From contig URHG01000015.1 of the NCBI GenBank assembly GCA_900547555.1, positions 1 to 52,916 on the forward strand: a stretch of DNA of 52,916 nt, in the 5' to 3' direction. This document shows positions 6,874 to 16,892 of this stretch, in pieces; within the stretch, counting starts at the first letter, position 1, and every line of letters starts with the position of its first letter. The stretch comes from an uncultured Porphyromonadaceae bacterium. Lineage in GTDB: Bacteria; Bacteroidota; Bacteroidia; Bacteroidales; UBA11471. Under the pieces are notes generated by a model. It did not search any database and was not told where the DNA came from. It saw only the letters and a program-made list of their open reading frames with translations. The position numbers and the translations under genes are program-made.

Positions 6874-9042
6874 ATGAAAAAAATACGTTTCCTAATCTGT
6901 GCGTTGGCTTCGACCGCAATATCATTTCCCGTGGCTCATGCCGATGAAGGTATGTGGTTGCTCCCCCTGCTGAAACAACAAAATATCGAACAGATGAAAG
7001 GCCTCGGACTCGAAATCTGCGCCGAGGATATTTACCACCCCGATTCTGTTTCGTTGAAAGATGCCGTCGTTATTTTCGGCGGCGGCTGCACCGGAGAGGT
7101 CATTTCTCCGCAAGGCTTGATTTTGACCAACCATCACTGCGGATACGACTATATACAAGCTCACAGCAGTGTCGACAATGATTTGCTCACAAACGGCTTT
7201 TGGGCCAAAAGCCGGCAAGAAGAGCTACCCAATCCGGGGCTTACGGTAACATTCATAGACAAAATCGAGGAGGTTACCGATTACGTGGAAGAGGAATTGA
7301 AAAAAGATACCAGTAAGATAGAAATGAAGTATCTCAATGCGAAATTTCTCAACTCTTTGGCAGAAAAACGCGTGGGAGAAGAATTTCTAAAAAATAATCC
7401 GGGAACGACCGTTATCATAAAACCGTTCTACGGAGGTAATCGTTACTATATGTTCACGCAAAAGGTATATCCCGATGTGCGTATGGTAGGGGCTCCGCCC
7501 TCTTCCATCGGTAAGTTCGGAGCCGATACCGACAACTGGAAATGGCCCCGACACACGGGCGACTTCTCTATATTTCGCGTTTATGCCGACAGCCTCGGCA
7601 ATCCGGTGCCATACGACACCAGTAATGTTCCTCTCCGTCCGAAAAAATATTTCGACCTCAGTATCCGGGGTGTCAGAGAAAATGATTTCGTCATGCTCAT
7701 GGGATTTCCCGGCCGTACCAACCACTTCTACACACCCGTCGAGGTACAAGAACGAAAAAATATCGAAAATCAGATACGTATAAATGTCCGGGATCTTCGT
7801 CAACGGCTTTTATTAAACGCCATGCTGGCCGATCCGAAAGTCAGGATACAATATGCGGGCAAATATGCCTCGTCGACCAATAGCTACAAAAGCAGCAAAG
7901 GTATGAACACCATGATCGAACGACAATCGACCGAATATCTGAAAGAACGGCAAATGAACGAACTGCTCAACTGGGGCTGGGATAACGATATACAAGAATA
8001 TCGGGAAGCCGTAGATATTATCGCCCATGAAGTAAAAAAGCGAGCCGCATTGAAAATCCGAATGCAATACCTGCTCGAAGCCTTATGGATAGGAACGGAA
8101 TTCAGCCGTGTACCAACCAACTTCGATGCTTTGAAAAAAGGTCTCAACGGAAATGATTCGATCCGCAAAGCGGCATTGGAAGATTTCGATAAGCTCTACT
8201 ACAAATTTCATAACAAAGATTATGCACCGGAAGTCGATCGCCGCGTAGCCAAAGCGATGCTGAAAATGTATGCCGACAGCATCGCTCCCGAACATTATCC
8301 GGCGTTTTTCAAAACCATCGATAAAAGACACAAGGGAAATATCGGTAAATATGTAGACCATTTATTCGAAAGTTCATTATTCGTCGATCCGGAGAAATAT
8401 GAGAAATGGAAAAAACGCCCGAACATCAAAGCTCTGGAAAAAGACGGTATGGTACAATATGCCCGTGCCATCAAAGAAGAAGCCCAACGCATCAACCAAG
8501 CATTGTCATCTATCGAAGATGAAATAACCAACGCCCAGAAACATTACATCGCAGGTCAATTGATGTTGCATGACGATAAGCCCAACTATCCTGATGCCAA
8601 TTTTACCATACGGCTTACTTACGGGCAGGTAAAATCCTATTCTCCGTCGAACGCCGTAACTTACAATTTCGAAACGACCCTCGATGGTGTCATGGAAAAA
8701 GAAAATCCGATGAATTGGGAATTTGTCGTCGATAAAAAATTAAAAGATTTGTACCAAAGGAAGGATTTCGGTTTTTATATCAACGAAAACGGAAAAATGC
8801 CCGTCAACTTCATTGCCAATACTCATACGACCGGAGGAAACTCGGGAAGCCCCGTTCTCAATGCGCGTGGAGAATTGGTCGGTATCAATTTTGACCGGAA
8901 TTGGGAAGGTATCACCGGCGATATTCAATATCAAGGCAATTACCAACGCTCGATAATTACCGATATACGATATATACTTTTTATCATTGATAAATATGCC
9001 GAAGCCGATTATTTACTCGATGAGATGATTATCAAACCGTAA
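6874..9042 (+). CDS. dpp11: S46 dipeptidyl-peptidase, predicted DPP11 (Asp/Glu-specific)
   Basis: Periplasmic serine exopeptidase of 722 residues that removes dipeptides from peptide N-termini. A signal peptide covers residues 1-23 (cut after AHA, mature start DEGMW). The catalytic His is about H88 in TNHHCG and the nucleophile is S657 in GGNSGSPVL. Eighteen residues after the nucleophile is an arginine (R675, in NFDRNWEG). In Porphyromonas gingivalis DPP11 the same +18 arginine (S655 to R673) reads acidic P1 side chains, while DPP7 has glycine there. I start at the ATG at 6874, not the in-frame TTG at 6865. It is a monocistronic gene beside tag. Confidence 0.88.
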   Translation: MKKIRFLICALASTAISFPVAHADEGMWLLPLLKQQNIEQMKGLGLEICAEDIYHPDSVSLKDAVVIFGGGCTGEVISPQGLILTNHHCGYDYIQAHSSVDNDLLTNGFWAKSRQEELPNPGLTVTFIDKIEEVTDYVEEELKKDTSKIEMKYLNAKFLNSLAEKRVGEEFLKNNPGTTVIIKPFYGGNRYYMFTQKVYPDVRMVGAPPSSIGKFGADTDNWKWPRHTGDFSIFRVYADSLGNPVPYDTSNVPLRPKKYFDLSIRGVRENDFVMLMGFPGRTNHFYTPVEVQERKNIENQIRINVRDLRQRLLLNAMLADPKVRIQYAGKYASSTNSYKSSKGMNTMIERQSTEYLKERQMNELLNWGWDNDIQEYREAVDIIAHEVKKRAALKIRMQYLLEALWIGTEFSRVPTNFDALKKGLNGNDSIRKAALEDFDKLYYKFHNKDYAPEVDRRVAKAMLKMYADSIAPEHYPAFFKTIDKRHKGNIGKYVDHLFESSLFVDPEKYEKWKKRPNIKALEKDGMVQYARAIKEEAQRINQALSSIEDEITNAQKHYIAGQLMLHDDKPNYPDANFTIRLTYGQVKSYSPSNAVTYNFETTLDGVMEKENPMNWEFVVDKKLKDLYQRKDFGFYINENGKMPVNFIANTHTTGGNSGSPVLNARGELVGINFDRNWEGITGDIQYQGNYQRSIITDIRYILFIIDKYAEADYLLDEMIIKP

Positions 9043-9143
9043 CATTTATACAACGATAGATAAAGGGGCTGCATCGAAAAGTGTGGTCCTTTTGCTTCTT
9101 CTATAAACACACAACTACATCTATACAAAAACGTATAACGATT

Positions 9144-9713
9144 ATGAAAGACTTGATAAACGGACGCTGCGGCTGGTGCGGAACCGACGACCTTTATACG
9201 AAATATCACGACGAAGAGTGGGGAAAAACAGTAACCGACGATAAGACGCTGTTTGAATTTCTTGTATTGGAAAGCGCCCAAGCCGGCCTAAACTGGATAA
9301 CTATCCTCAGAAAGCGCGAAGGGTATCGTAAAGCGTTTTACGACTTCGATGCCGAATGGGTATCACAAATGGACGATAAAGACATCGAACGATTGATGCA
9401 ATTCGACGGCATCGTGAAAAACCGTCTGAAAATCAAATCGACAATCAACAATGCAAGGCTATTCCTTTCTATCCAAAAAGAGTTCGGCAGTTTCTACAAC
9501 TATATCTTATCTTTCTTTCCCGATAGGAAACCTATTGTCAACACGTTTCAACATTTGAGTGAAATTCCTTCTGCATCTCCTCTATCCGATGCAATAAGCA
9601 AGGATATGAAAAAACGGGGATTCAAGTTTTTCGGTACGACAATTTGCTACGCCTATTTACAGGCATCGGGGTTTATCAACGACCATTTGACAGACTGTAT
9701 CTGCCGAAAATAA
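9144..9713 (+). CDS. tag: DNA-3-methyladenine glycosylase I (Tag)
   Basis: Base-excision repair glycosylase of 189 residues that removes 3-methyladenine from alkylated DNA. The zinc snap is visible: C9 in GRCGWC and H22 in KYHDEEWG at the N-terminus, H181 and C185 (HLTDC) at the C-terminus, matching the E. coli C4/H17/H175/C179 spacing. ESAQAGLNWITILRKREGYR is the substrate-side helix. The ATG at 9144 gives the standard N-terminus; an extension to 9081 would add 21 residues with no homology. It is convergent with yidC across a shared terminator. Confidence 0.95.
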   Translation: MKDLINGRCGWCGTDDLYTKYHDEEWGKTVTDDKTLFEFLVLESAQAGLNWITILRKREGYRKAFYDFDAEWVSQMDDKDIERLMQFDGIVKNRLKIKSTINNARLFLSIQKEFGSFYNYILSFFPDRKPIVNTFQHLSEIPSASPLSDAISKDMKKRGFKFFGTTICYAYLQASGFINDHLTDCICRK

Positions 9714-9725
9714 AAACTATCAACA

Positions 9726-9769
9726 AAAAAGACGAAGGCCCTACAAGTTGTAGAGCCTTCGTCTTTTTA
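9726..9769. terminator. bidirectional terminator between tag and yidC
   Basis: AAAAAGACGAAGGC at 9726-9739 pairs with GCCTTCGTCTTTTT at 9755-9768, and an inner CTACAA/TTGTAG extends the stem. There are A and T runs on both sides, so it can stop transcription from tag on plus and yidC on minus. Confidence 0.9.
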
Positions 9770-9780
9770 TCAAATACTTT

Positions 9781-11667
9781 TTAGCGGCGACGTTGCTGCT
9801 GTTGACGTTTAAGAGCAGCTTGTTGCTGACGTTGCGCTTCTTCGAGACGAGCCATGAATCCCGATTTTTTACGAGGTTTTTTCTGGTTCTCTTTCAGCTT
9901 GGCAAGTACCTTTTCTTCGTTGATACATTTACGGAAAATGTAGGTCTGTATAATCGTGATAAGCAGCGACACAAAATAGTAGTAGCTCAATCCCGATGCA
10001 TAATTATTGAAGATGAAAAGGAACATCAGCGGCATGAGATACATCATCAGTTTCATACCCGGCATCTGCTGTCCACCTCCCGTACTATCCATATTGATTT
10101 TTGTGTACAGGATATTGGTGATGGTCATCAAAAGACAGAAGAGACTGATGTGATTACCAAAATAAGGCGTGATAAGAGGAATATAAGCGTCCCATGTGAA
10201 AATCGCATCATACGAAGAAAGGTCGTCGGCCCACAAGAACGGTTGCTGGCGTAGCTCTATCGAAGATGGGAAAAACGCAAACATAGCCAATAAGATAGGC
10301 ATCTGCAAAAGTAAAGGCAGACAGCCGCTCATGGGATTTACCCCGGCATTGCTATACAACTCCATCGTAGCCCGTTGACGCTCCATCGCTTTATCCTGTC
10401 CGGGATACTTGGCATTGATTTCCTCCATTTGCGGTTTCAGCACCCTCATACGCGCACTCGACATATATGATTTGAATGTCAAGGGCATAAGCACGGCCTT
10501 GATGATGAGCGTCATAAGAAGAATGATAACACCGTAATTGGTAAAATATTTGCCCAAGAACGTAAAGATGGGAATAATAATACCGGTATTGATCCAGCGG
10601 AAAAATTTGTATCCGAGAGGGATAAGTTTTGGCAACTGCAACTTATCGTCCGAGTCGAGGCCTTTATCATAGCTCTTCAACAACGGATAGAGATTAGGAC
10701 CTAGGAAAAAGCGGAATGCAGGACCTTCGGGCGACATGGGATCATAATCGACGGTTGTCTCGGCCTTATAACTTTTGAGATAAGTATCGTCTTCGGGCAA
10801 AACCGTCGACTCCAATCGTGCACCATTCAGCTTACGGTCGGCAATCAGCACCGAAGAAAAGAACTGATTTTTAAAGCCTATCCACTTCAAACCGGTAGAG
10901 ATACTTTCATGCTCGTCTTTCGTCTCGCTGAGGCGTTCCACATCGGAACCGACAAACTTGTAATACAAGGCGCTGTTACGCTCCTCGAACATACGTCCGC
11001 GCTCCTGACGACGCAACATTTGAGACCAATACATATCGAGATCTACCGTATTGCGAGGCAAGATGTTTTCCATGCCGTTCTGATAAATTTTCATATCGAG
11101 CATATATCCTTCCTCGGGAAGAGTATAACGCACCTCGAAAGAACTGCCATTTTCAAAAGGAAGTTTCATCGAGAGGGTACGATTATCGGCCGACAACTCA
11201 GAAACAAAATAGAGATCGGCCGTATTGATAGTACGTCCCTGTGCCTTGAATATAAACCCGTATGCGTTGTTTTCGCTGTTAAACAACATCACCGGCAATG
11301 AATCATAGGTGTTGTACTCATTGAGAACAGCTTGTGTAAGACGGCCTCCATGTGTCGAAAACGTAAGAGTTACCTGCGGGTTGGAAAGCGTTACCGTCTT
11401 CTCCTCTCCCTCGGCAAAAGGAGCAAAATCGACATACTCATTACGCAGCCGGGCAGAATGCTCATCGACCGTCGTTTCTCCGACAGGTTCGGTTACGGCA
11501 GTTTCTACATTATTCATTTCAGCAAGGCGGGTATTCTCGACCTGCAACAAAGAATCCTGATAGCGTTGCATGGCTGCTTTCTGTTCGGGCGACGGCTGCA
11601 TATACCACGTATAGCCGAAAAGAACGACCGCCATAAGTAAAAAACCGATAATTGTATTTCTATCCAT
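9781..11667 (-). CDS. yidC: membrane protein insertase YidC
   Basis: Inner-membrane insertase of 628 residues that folds and inserts membrane proteins alone or with SecYEG. The N-terminal membrane segment is at residues 5-22 (IIGFLLMAVVLFGYTW), followed by a large periplasmic beta-sandwich domain and then the conserved five-helix 60KD_IMP core beginning near FTNYGVIILLMTLIIKAVL, with NPMSGCLPLLLQMPIL. The C-terminal tail is rich in Gln, Arg and Lys, a ribosome-contacting tail as seen in other Bacteroidetes. It lies 33 bases downstream of pyrG on the same strand. Confidence 0.96.
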   Translation of the reverse strand: MDRNTIIGFLLMAVVLFGYTWYMQPSPEQKAAMQRYQDSLLQVENTRLAEMNNVETAVTEPVGETTVDEHSARLRNEYVDFAPFAEGEEKTVTLSNPQVTLTFSTHGGRLTQAVLNEYNTYDSLPVMLFNSENNAYGFIFKAQGRTINTADLYFVSELSADNRTLSMKLPFENGSSFEVRYTLPEEGYMLDMKIYQNGMENILPRNTVDLDMYWSQMLRRQERGRMFEERNSALYYKFVGSDVERLSETKDEHESISTGLKWIGFKNQFFSSVLIADRKLNGARLESTVLPEDDTYLKSYKAETTVDYDPMSPEGPAFRFFLGPNLYPLLKSYDKGLDSDDKLQLPKLIPLGYKFFRWINTGIIIPIFTFLGKYFTNYGVIILLMTLIIKAVLMPLTFKSYMSSARMRVLKPQMEEINAKYPGQDKAMERQRATMELYSNAGVNPMSGCLPLLLQMPILLAMFAFFPSSIELRQQPFLWADDLSSYDAIFTWDAYIPLITPYFGNHISLFCLLMTITNILYTKINMDSTGGGQQMPGMKLMMYLMPLMFLFIFNNYASGLSYYYFVSLLITIIQTYIFRKCINEEKVLAKLKENQKKPRKKSGFMARLEEAQRQQQAALKRQQQQRRR

Positions 11668-11700
11668 TGTTTTGGTTTTGTCTTATGATATAGGCAATTA

Positions 11701-13305
11701 TTATTTCTTGTGATCGATAATCGCTTTTATAAAGCTAAGGAATAAGGGATTGGGATTCAAAACCGTACTGTTATATTCGGGGTGATATTGCACGCCGATA
11801 TACCACGTGAGCGACGGAACTTCGACTACCTCGACCAAGCGTGTATCGGGATTTTCTCCCACACATTTCATTCCGGCTGCTTCAAACTCCGAACGATAAT
11901 CGCCATTAAACTCGAAGCGATGACGATGACGCTCCTTGATATGAGTTTTTCCGTACGCTTGCTCGGCTTTCGAACCTTCTTGCAAAATACAATCATATTC
12001 TCCCAACCGCATCGTTCCGCCCATATTGGAAATACACTTCTGACTTTCCATCAGGTCGATAACATTATGGGGTGTATTGACGTCCATCTCGGTCGAATTG
12101 GCATCTTTATATCCCAAAACATCGCGAGCATATTCGATCACCATACACTGCATACCCAAACAGATACCGAATGTAGGCACATCGTGCTCCCGGGCATATT
12201 TCAGTGCTACGAATTTTCCTTCGATACCACGCTGCCCGAAACCGGGAGCGATAACAAGGCCGTCCATCGAAGAGAGTTTCTCGTCGACATTGCTTTCGGT
12301 TAACTTTTCGGAATGGATATATTGCAGGTCGAGCTTGCGGTTGTTGTAGGTAGCTGCTTGGAAAAGAGCCTCATTGATCGATTTATATGCATCCTGCAAC
12401 TCGACATATTTTCCTACGAGACCTATGCGCACCGTATCTTTGGCATTCTGCATGTGTGCCAAGAATTCCCGCCAAGGTTTCAACTCGGGTCTAGGCCCTA
12501 TTTCCATACCGGTTTTTCTTAGCACGATTTCATCGAGTTTCTGCTCCTGCATTTTCAACGGCACTTCGTAAATCGAAGGCACGTCGATGGATTGAATGAC
12601 GGCATCGGGCTCGACATTACAGAACAGCGCCACTTTACGACGCAAGTCGACACTCAACTGATGCTCGGTACGCAACACGAGAATATCGGGTTGAATACCG
12701 ACTTCCTGCAACTGCTTTACCGAGTGCTGGGTAGGCTTGGTCTTCAACTCCTTGGCTGCGGCAATAAAAGGAACATAAGTAAGATGTATGCACAAACAAT
12801 CTTTTCCCATTTCCCAACGCAACTGACGCACACTCTCGATAAAGGGCAGAGACTCGATATCACCTACGGTTCCCCCGATTTCGGTGATGACAAAATCGAA
12901 ATTATTTTTCGACCCGAGCAATTTCACGTTGCGTTTTATTTCATCGGTGATATGCGGAATAATCTGAACCGTCTTTCCCAAATAATCGCCCCGGCGTTCT
13001 TTTTCGATAACATTCTGATAGATACGACCGGTCGTAATATTATTGGCCCGTGTCGTTTGGATATTGGTAAAACGCTCGTAATGTCCCAAATCGAGATCGG
13101 CCTCATGGCCGTCGACGGTTACATAGCATTCCCCATGTTCATAGGGATTCAGTGTACCCGGGTCGATATTGATATACGGGTCGAACTTTTGAATTGTAAC
13201 TTTATATCCTCTTGCTTGCAAAAGTTTTGCCAAAGATGCCGATATAATACCTTTACCCAACGACGATACAACACCGCCTGTAACGAAAATATACTTTGTA
13301 TTCAC
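11701..13305 (-). CDS. pyrG: CTP synthase PyrG
   Basis: Converts UTP, ATP and glutamine to CTP. The N-terminal synthetase domain opens TKYIFVTGGVVSSLGKG with the P-loop and the DPYINIDPGTLNP stretch. The C-terminal class I glutaminase has the nucleophile in GICLGMQC and the QYHPEY histidine and glutamate. I choose the GTG at 13305, giving 534 residues and the usual short N-terminus; a TTG at 13338 would add 11 residues with no family counterpart. It is co-directional with yidC and divergent from the DUF3078 gene. Confidence 0.95.
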   Translation of the reverse strand: MNTKYIFVTGGVVSSLGKGIISASLAKLLQARGYKVTIQKFDPYINIDPGTLNPYEHGECYVTVDGHEADLDLGHYERFTNIQTTRANNITTGRIYQNVIEKERRGDYLGKTVQIIPHITDEIKRNVKLLGSKNNFDFVITEIGGTVGDIESLPFIESVRQLRWEMGKDCLCIHLTYVPFIAAAKELKTKPTQHSVKQLQEVGIQPDILVLRTEHQLSVDLRRKVALFCNVEPDAVIQSIDVPSIYEVPLKMQEQKLDEIVLRKTGMEIGPRPELKPWREFLAHMQNAKDTVRIGLVGKYVELQDAYKSINEALFQAATYNNRKLDLQYIHSEKLTESNVDEKLSSMDGLVIAPGFGQRGIEGKFVALKYAREHDVPTFGICLGMQCMVIEYARDVLGYKDANSTEMDVNTPHNVIDLMESQKCISNMGGTMRLGEYDCILQEGSKAEQAYGKTHIKERHRHRFEFNGDYRSEFEAAGMKCVGENPDTRLVEVVEVPSLTWYIGVQYHPEYNSTVLNPNPLFLSFIKAIIDHKK

Positions 13306-13453
13306 TTTAAGATGGAATTTTTTGTGCGAATTTTTCAATGTGCAAAATTAGAAAAAAGTTGGGATTCAGCCATGAAAAAACCAATTAATTATCAAAGCGA
13401 TTTGTTTTCTGGATATTAAAGAATATATTTTTCCGAAAGAACGTTTTTTTAGC

Positions 13454-13461
13454 TATATTTG
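13454..13461 (+). promoter_or_regulatory. candidate Bacteroidales -7 element for the DUF3078 gene
   Basis: TATATTTG matches the TAnnTTTG -7 element, 32 bases ahead of the ATG at 13493. No TTTG is present at the ideal 19-base distance, so only the -7 half supports the call. Confidence 0.45.
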
Positions 13462-13492
13462 CCAACTATTTGACGATTCACGCAACGCACAT

Positions 13493-15145
13493 ATGGGAAT
13501 AAACTTCACATATATCCGGTCCTTTAAACACATAGCATCGTTGTGCTGTTTCGTTTTTTTGTCGTTGACGATCATCATGCCTGCACAATCGTCTCCTAAA
13601 ACAACACCTGAGGCCCCTCCGGTCGACACTTCGTCGATGCCCGATAGTATAACCCGCCTTATACAGAACATATTTTCGTTGATAGACAGTCTGGAAATAA
13701 AAGACAGTACCCGCATCGACATACATGTAGATACGACACGACTTGTCAAAGATACGATTTTCATTACGACCGAATTTGTCGAAGACAGCATAATGGCTCA
13801 GGAATTATTGCAACAACTCGATAGTATTGTCGGGAAAAAAGTCGTGGCCGATATTCCGATTCAAAAAACCGACAGTGTACTGGCCAAACCGTATGCCAAA
13901 GATACCTTGCGAAAAATTCCGCCGAAACCGCAACCGCTGAAAATGTGCGCACAAGCACAAGCCATCTTGCAAGAGGCAAAAAATAAATTTACAATTATCC
14001 CGACACACGAAATACCGGTCAACCCGATTTTCATGCCCATTATCTTCAACGGGCAACGTCCCCGAGATACTCCGGCATTATATGAAAACATTCCTGAAAA
14101 AAAATATGTTCCTTATACCATTTACCGACGAAAAAACAGCATAGATAAAGCAAAAAGTTTGGCAGAATTAGGAGCGTATGCCCAAGCAACAGCGATTATC
14201 GCCCACCCCGAAAAAGTGCGGTACACGCCCGAAAGACTTCCGAAAGCTATTCATCTCGAACGTATGAAAAAACGCCGTGAGATACTAACAGTAAAAGGAC
14301 CGTCTACACCCAGAAAATTTGATATCAAAGGACGTCCCGTGAAACTAAAACACTGGATTTCATCTCTACAAAGCGCCCTGCAAATCTCCCAAATATACAT
14401 CTCGGACAACTGGTATCAGGGAGGTACAAGCAACATCAATCTTATCAGTACACAGGCATATTCGATCAAATACAACGATTATAACGACAAAATACTATTT
14501 GAAAATAAAATACAATGGAATCTGAATATAAGCAGTGCTCCCGACGATACATTGCGCAATTACAGCATCAGTGAAGATCTGTTCCGTATCGACAGTAAAT
14601 TCGATTATAAAGCTTTTAAAAATTTCTATTATTCAACCAGTCTGTATTTCAAAACCCAATTCTTTAACAACTACAAAAAAAATACCGAAACACGCACAGC
14701 GTCATTCCTGTCTCCGGGAGAACTAAGCTATAACCTCGGTATGAGCCATAACTATACCAGCAAAAACAAGTCTTTTACTTCATCGGTGTCGGTATCTCCC
14801 TTTTCATATAACTTGAAAACCTGCATAGACGAAGAAATGGATCCGACAAAATTCGGTATAGAAAAAGGGGAAAAAATACTCCATAAATTCGGATCGTCTT
14901 TTGATACGAACATCAAATGGCAATTCATGCGAAACATGTATTTGTCGTCCCGACTCTACTACTTTACCTCTTACAAGCATGTACAAATCGACTTTGAAAA
15001 TACATTCAATTTTGTTTTAAACCGCTATTTTTCGACCCGAATAGAGTTTAAAATGCGATACGACGACAGTGCCGATCCCAACGAAAAAGGATCGTTTATT
15101 CAAATAAAAGAAATGCTGAGCTTCGGTCTCTTTTTCAGAATTTAA
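13493..15145 (+). CDS. DUF3078-type outer-membrane/periplasmic protein
   Basis: Protein of 550 residues with an N-terminal hydrophobic export segment at 14-33 (ASLCCFVFLSLTIIMPAQ). A Pro/Thr/Asp-rich and low-complexity region to about 240 is followed by a C-terminal part that begins VKLKHWISSLQSALQISQIYISDNWYQGG, the opening of DUF3078 domains. The rest is rich in alternating aromatic strands (NLNISSAP, RIEFKMRYDD) and ends SFGLFFRI with a terminal aromatic pattern typical of outer-membrane barrels. Function is unknown in all members. It sits 20 bases upstream of a secreted protease gene, so co-transcription is likely. Confidence 0.75.
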   Translation: MGINFTYIRSFKHIASLCCFVFLSLTIIMPAQSSPKTTPEAPPVDTSSMPDSITRLIQNIFSLIDSLEIKDSTRIDIHVDTTRLVKDTIFITTEFVEDSIMAQELLQQLDSIVGKKVVADIPIQKTDSVLAKPYAKDTLRKIPPKPQPLKMCAQAQAILQEAKNKFTIIPTHEIPVNPIFMPIIFNGQRPRDTPALYENIPEKKYVPYTIYRRKNSIDKAKSLAELGAYAQATAIIAHPEKVRYTPERLPKAIHLERMKKRREILTVKGPSTPRKFDIKGRPVKLKHWISSLQSALQISQIYISDNWYQGGTSNINLISTQAYSIKYNDYNDKILFENKIQWNLNISSAPDDTLRNYSISEDLFRIDSKFDYKAFKNFYYSTSLYFKTQFFNNYKKNTETRTASFLSPGELSYNLGMSHNYTSKNKSFTSSVSVSPFSYNLKTCIDEEMDPTKFGIEKGEKILHKFGSSFDTNIKWQFMRNMYLSSRLYYFTSYKHVQIDFENTFNFVLNRYFSTRIEFKMRYDDSADPNEKGSFIQIKEMLSFGLFFRI

Positions 15146-15165
15146 AAGCCTGCTTTTTCCCGCGC

Positions 15166-16875
15166 ATGAAACACAAACACATACATATCATCCTATTACT
15201 GTTTTTGACTTTACTCTCCACACCCGCGCAGAGTAAATTCAAAGTAGCCGATTATAATAAAGATAAAGCAAAAGAGATCATCGATTCCCGCGTCAAAAAG
15301 GGAATTTTGGAAATAGTAGAGGGTATATGGGAATCGAGTAATGGAAAAATATACGCCATAGAACGATTTGAAGATGAGAGATTTCCCGAAAATATACGTT
15401 ACCGGGTCATTCAACTCGAAGGGGAAGACTCCAATCCCGGTATGGTCGACTATTTTCTGGAAATGACCAACTACGATGAATATTATCGAATATGGGGCAA
15501 TAATCCTTTTTCACTGACAAACGAACCGGTAGGCAGGGAATGTTACATGACATTCGCGCAAGATTCATTTTCTTTTAAACAACAAATACAGACCATTACA
15601 TTCACCCGCAAATATCCCCAAATAAACTATCAGGAAAATTCCGGTACTATCTCTCTTGGATCGGGATTCGCCATCACCCCCAACGGATATATCGTAACCA
15701 ATCACCACGTAATCGCCAACGCACAGAACATAGTTGTAAGCGGCGTCAACGGCTCTTTCGAGCAAGGCTATAATGCCCGGATCGTCGTTACCGACCCCCA
15801 AAATGATCTGGCCATTATAAAAATCGAAGATTCCGCTTTTGCAACATTCGGCGAAATTCCTTACAACATTCGCAACACTGATCCCATCGAGGGAGAATAC
15901 TGTTTCGCCATAGGTTATCCCGCCGCTAATGTATTAGGTGTCAACCCCAAAACGACAGCCGGTATCATCAGTGCCACAACCGACAGCAGATTTCCCTCTT
16001 ATTGTCAAATGTCGGTCGCCATCGAAAGCGGCAGTAGCGGCAGCCCTTTGTTCGACAGCGATGGAAATGTCTTAGCCGTCAATGTGGCCAAGTATAACGA
16101 TTACTTCCCAAACCTCGCTGTAAAAACAAGTTATCTGATGCGACTTATCGACCGGTGCGACGAGCTTGAAAACCTCTCGATGACACCGGCACCCCCGGGG
16201 CGTCAACTACCTGAAATAGTGGCTACAAACAAAGGTTTTGTCGTTCTTATATTCGTCAATTACAACCCTTTCGGTGAACAAAAACCGTACTACATCCTCG
16301 ACGAAGTAGAGAAAGAGGCCACACCCATGTCCAATGCAGAAAAATTATACCGTGCAAAAAAATACAGGGAAACCATCACAGCCCTTACCGATATTTTGAT
16401 GAATGATCCGCAAAACAGCGACGCCTATTATCTTCGCGGTTGCAGTTGGGCCTCCCTTGCATTGCACGACAATGCCATCATCGATTACAATCAAGCCCTG
16501 CAATATTTCGATTCCAAAAAAGAAAACATTTATCCCATAGGCTCGATCTATCGCAATAAAGCCGTAAGCCAAATGTTTAAACAAGACTATGAAGAGGCTC
16601 TGAAAAATATAGAACTTGCCCTCAAAGACACTCCCGACGACGGCTATAACGATATACTCAACGGTGTACTGAATTATCATGTAAAACGATATGAAAACGC
16701 CATAAAAATATTCTCGGAGATTACCCACTATACCGGCCTTCAAGATATTATTTATTATTATCGCGGCCTTTGCTACTTTGCCATCGGCGAGAGCCAAAAA
16801 GCCCATGCCGATATGCAATGTGCCGTCCGATTCGGGAACAAAGATGCGTCTGAGTGGTTACAACAATATCCGTAA
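15166..16875 (+). CDS. secreted trypsin-like serine protease with TPR tail
   Basis: Protein of 569 residues with a signal peptide (residues 1-22, cleavage near AQS). The trypsin/HtrA-type catalytic domain lies at about 160-350 with H181 in TNHHVIA, D214 in NDLAIIKI and S291 in SSGSPLF. There is no PDZ domain; instead residues 385-560 form tetratricopeptide repeats (AEKLYRAKKYRETITALTDIL, then SDAYYLRGCSWASLALHDNAI, then YYYRGLCYFAIGESQKAH). It probably acts in the periplasm on a partner held by the TPRs. The substrate is unknown. It lies between the DUF3078 and barrel genes in one direction. Confidence 0.87.
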   Translation: MKHKHIHIILLLFLTLLSTPAQSKFKVADYNKDKAKEIIDSRVKKGILEIVEGIWESSNGKIYAIERFEDERFPENIRYRVIQLEGEDSNPGMVDYFLEMTNYDEYYRIWGNNPFSLTNEPVGRECYMTFAQDSFSFKQQIQTITFTRKYPQINYQENSGTISLGSGFAITPNGYIVTNHHVIANAQNIVVSGVNGSFEQGYNARIVVTDPQNDLAIIKIEDSAFATFGEIPYNIRNTDPIEGEYCFAIGYPAANVLGVNPKTTAGIISATTDSRFPSYCQMSVAIESGSSGSPLFDSDGNVLAVNVAKYNDYFPNLAVKTSYLMRLIDRCDELENLSMTPAPPGRQLPEIVATNKGFVVLIFVNYNPFGEQKPYYILDEVEKEATPMSNAEKLYRAKKYRETITALTDILMNDPQNSDAYYLRGCSWASLALHDNAIIDYNQALQYFDSKKENIYPIGSIYRNKAVSQMFKQDYEEALKNIELALKDTPDDGYNDILNGVLNYHVKRYENAIKIFSEITHYTGLQDIIYYYRGLCYFAIGESQKAHADMQCAVRFGNKDASEWLQQYP

Positions 16876-16892
16876 TTTTCCATAGTTCCATC

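Noticed and set aside
12592..13419. 275-residue plus frame over pyrG
   Set aside because: Antisense to the conserved synthetase domain; product has no recognisable domain.
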